Shown: positions 13,895-13,929 of the stretch, in pieces
Layout: each line of letters begins with the position of its first letter
Numbering within the stretch: the stretch's first letter is position 1
NCBI GenBank assembly: GCA_947623615.1
Contig: CANQHH010000015.1
Span: 1-13,929, forward strand
DNA length: 13,929 nucleotides
DNA from: an uncultured Clostridia bacterium
GTDB taxonomy: Bacteria; Bacillota; Clostridia; TANB77; CAG-508
Direction of reading: 5' to 3'
The notes under the pieces: model-generated
Database searches by the model: none
The model's input: only the letters and a program-made list of their open reading frames with translations
What the model was told of the DNA's origin: nothing
Program-made: the position numbers and the translations under genes

Positions 13895-13929
13895 TTGAAA
13901 ATAAAAAATATTAAAATAAATAATTATGG
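13895..13929 (+). CDS. Start of probable SbcC/YhaN-type ATPase (partial)
   Basis: Only 11 full codons are visible (MKIKNIKINNY, with a TTG start), followed by GG, which fits the Gly that usually comes next. AGGAGG (13884-13889) is 5 nt upstream of the TTG, and no ATG is available in that position. A short basic beta strand reading K-I-x-x-I-x-I-x-N-Y-G is how SbcC/RecF/YhaN-family AAA ATPases typically begin. The position directly after the SbcD-like nuclease gene makes that assignment likely. The Walker motifs and coiled coil, needed to confirm it, are outside the window. Confidence 0.7.
   Translation, partial: MKIKNIKINNY

Noticed and set aside
1..13929. CRISPR array, tRNA/rRNA gene or insertion sequence
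   Set aside because: No regularly spaced repeats, no tRNA cloverleaf or rRNA signature and no transposase motifs were seen; intergenic gaps are all under about 140 bp.

Overview
The window is very AT-rich DNA with bacterial gene organisation: Shine-Dalgarno sites rich in GGAGG, sigma-A-type TTGACA/TATAAT promoters, short intergenic gaps and the standard bacterial code. Base composition, lysine/isoleucine/asparagine-rich proteins and gene content suggest an anaerobic low-GC Firmicute, most likely an uncultured-type Clostridia member such as a gut commensal. No single gene fixes the species.

Layout. (1) 1-6960, minus strand: one three-gene operon. It reads from a single-module nonribosomal peptide synthetase (condensation, adenylation, carrier, terminal reductase), through a six-TM sensor histidine kinase, to a response regulator with an HD-GYP (c-di-GMP phosphodiesterase-type) output domain that runs off the left edge. 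Gaps are 12 and 14 bp. (2) 6961-7080: a 120-bp divergent promoter region whose two -35 boxes lie 8 bp apart. (3) 7081-9706, plus strand: an acyl-CoA-synthetase-like AMP-forming ligase and a class-B J-domain co-chaperone (CbpA type). (4) 9731-12713, plus strand: a self-contained transcription unit with an exact-consensus promoter, two small unknown genes, a VirD4/TraG-type coupling ATPase and a 16-bp-stem intrinsic terminator. No relaxase or VirB4 is seen with it. (5) 12745-13929, plus strand: a promoter, an SbcD/YhaO-type nuclease gene and the first codons of what is probably its SbcC/YhaN-type ATPase partner, which runs off the right edge.

How the genes may work together. The most interesting part is the left half. 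A stand-alone C-A-T-R synthetase should release its product reductively, as an aldehyde or alcohol. Almost no sequence precedes its condensation domain, so it may start the chain itself by N-acylating one amino acid. The divergent ligase is a candidate supplier of the acyl group. A membrane kinase and HD-GYP regulator in the same operon suggest that making the small molecule is coupled to sensing something, possibly the product itself, with c-di-GMP turnover as output. That link is inference. The right half (orphan VirD4 cassette, then SbcCD-like repair genes) looks functionally separate. There are no tRNA, rRNA, CRISPR, IS or transposase features, and no gene-free stretch exceeds about 140 bp.
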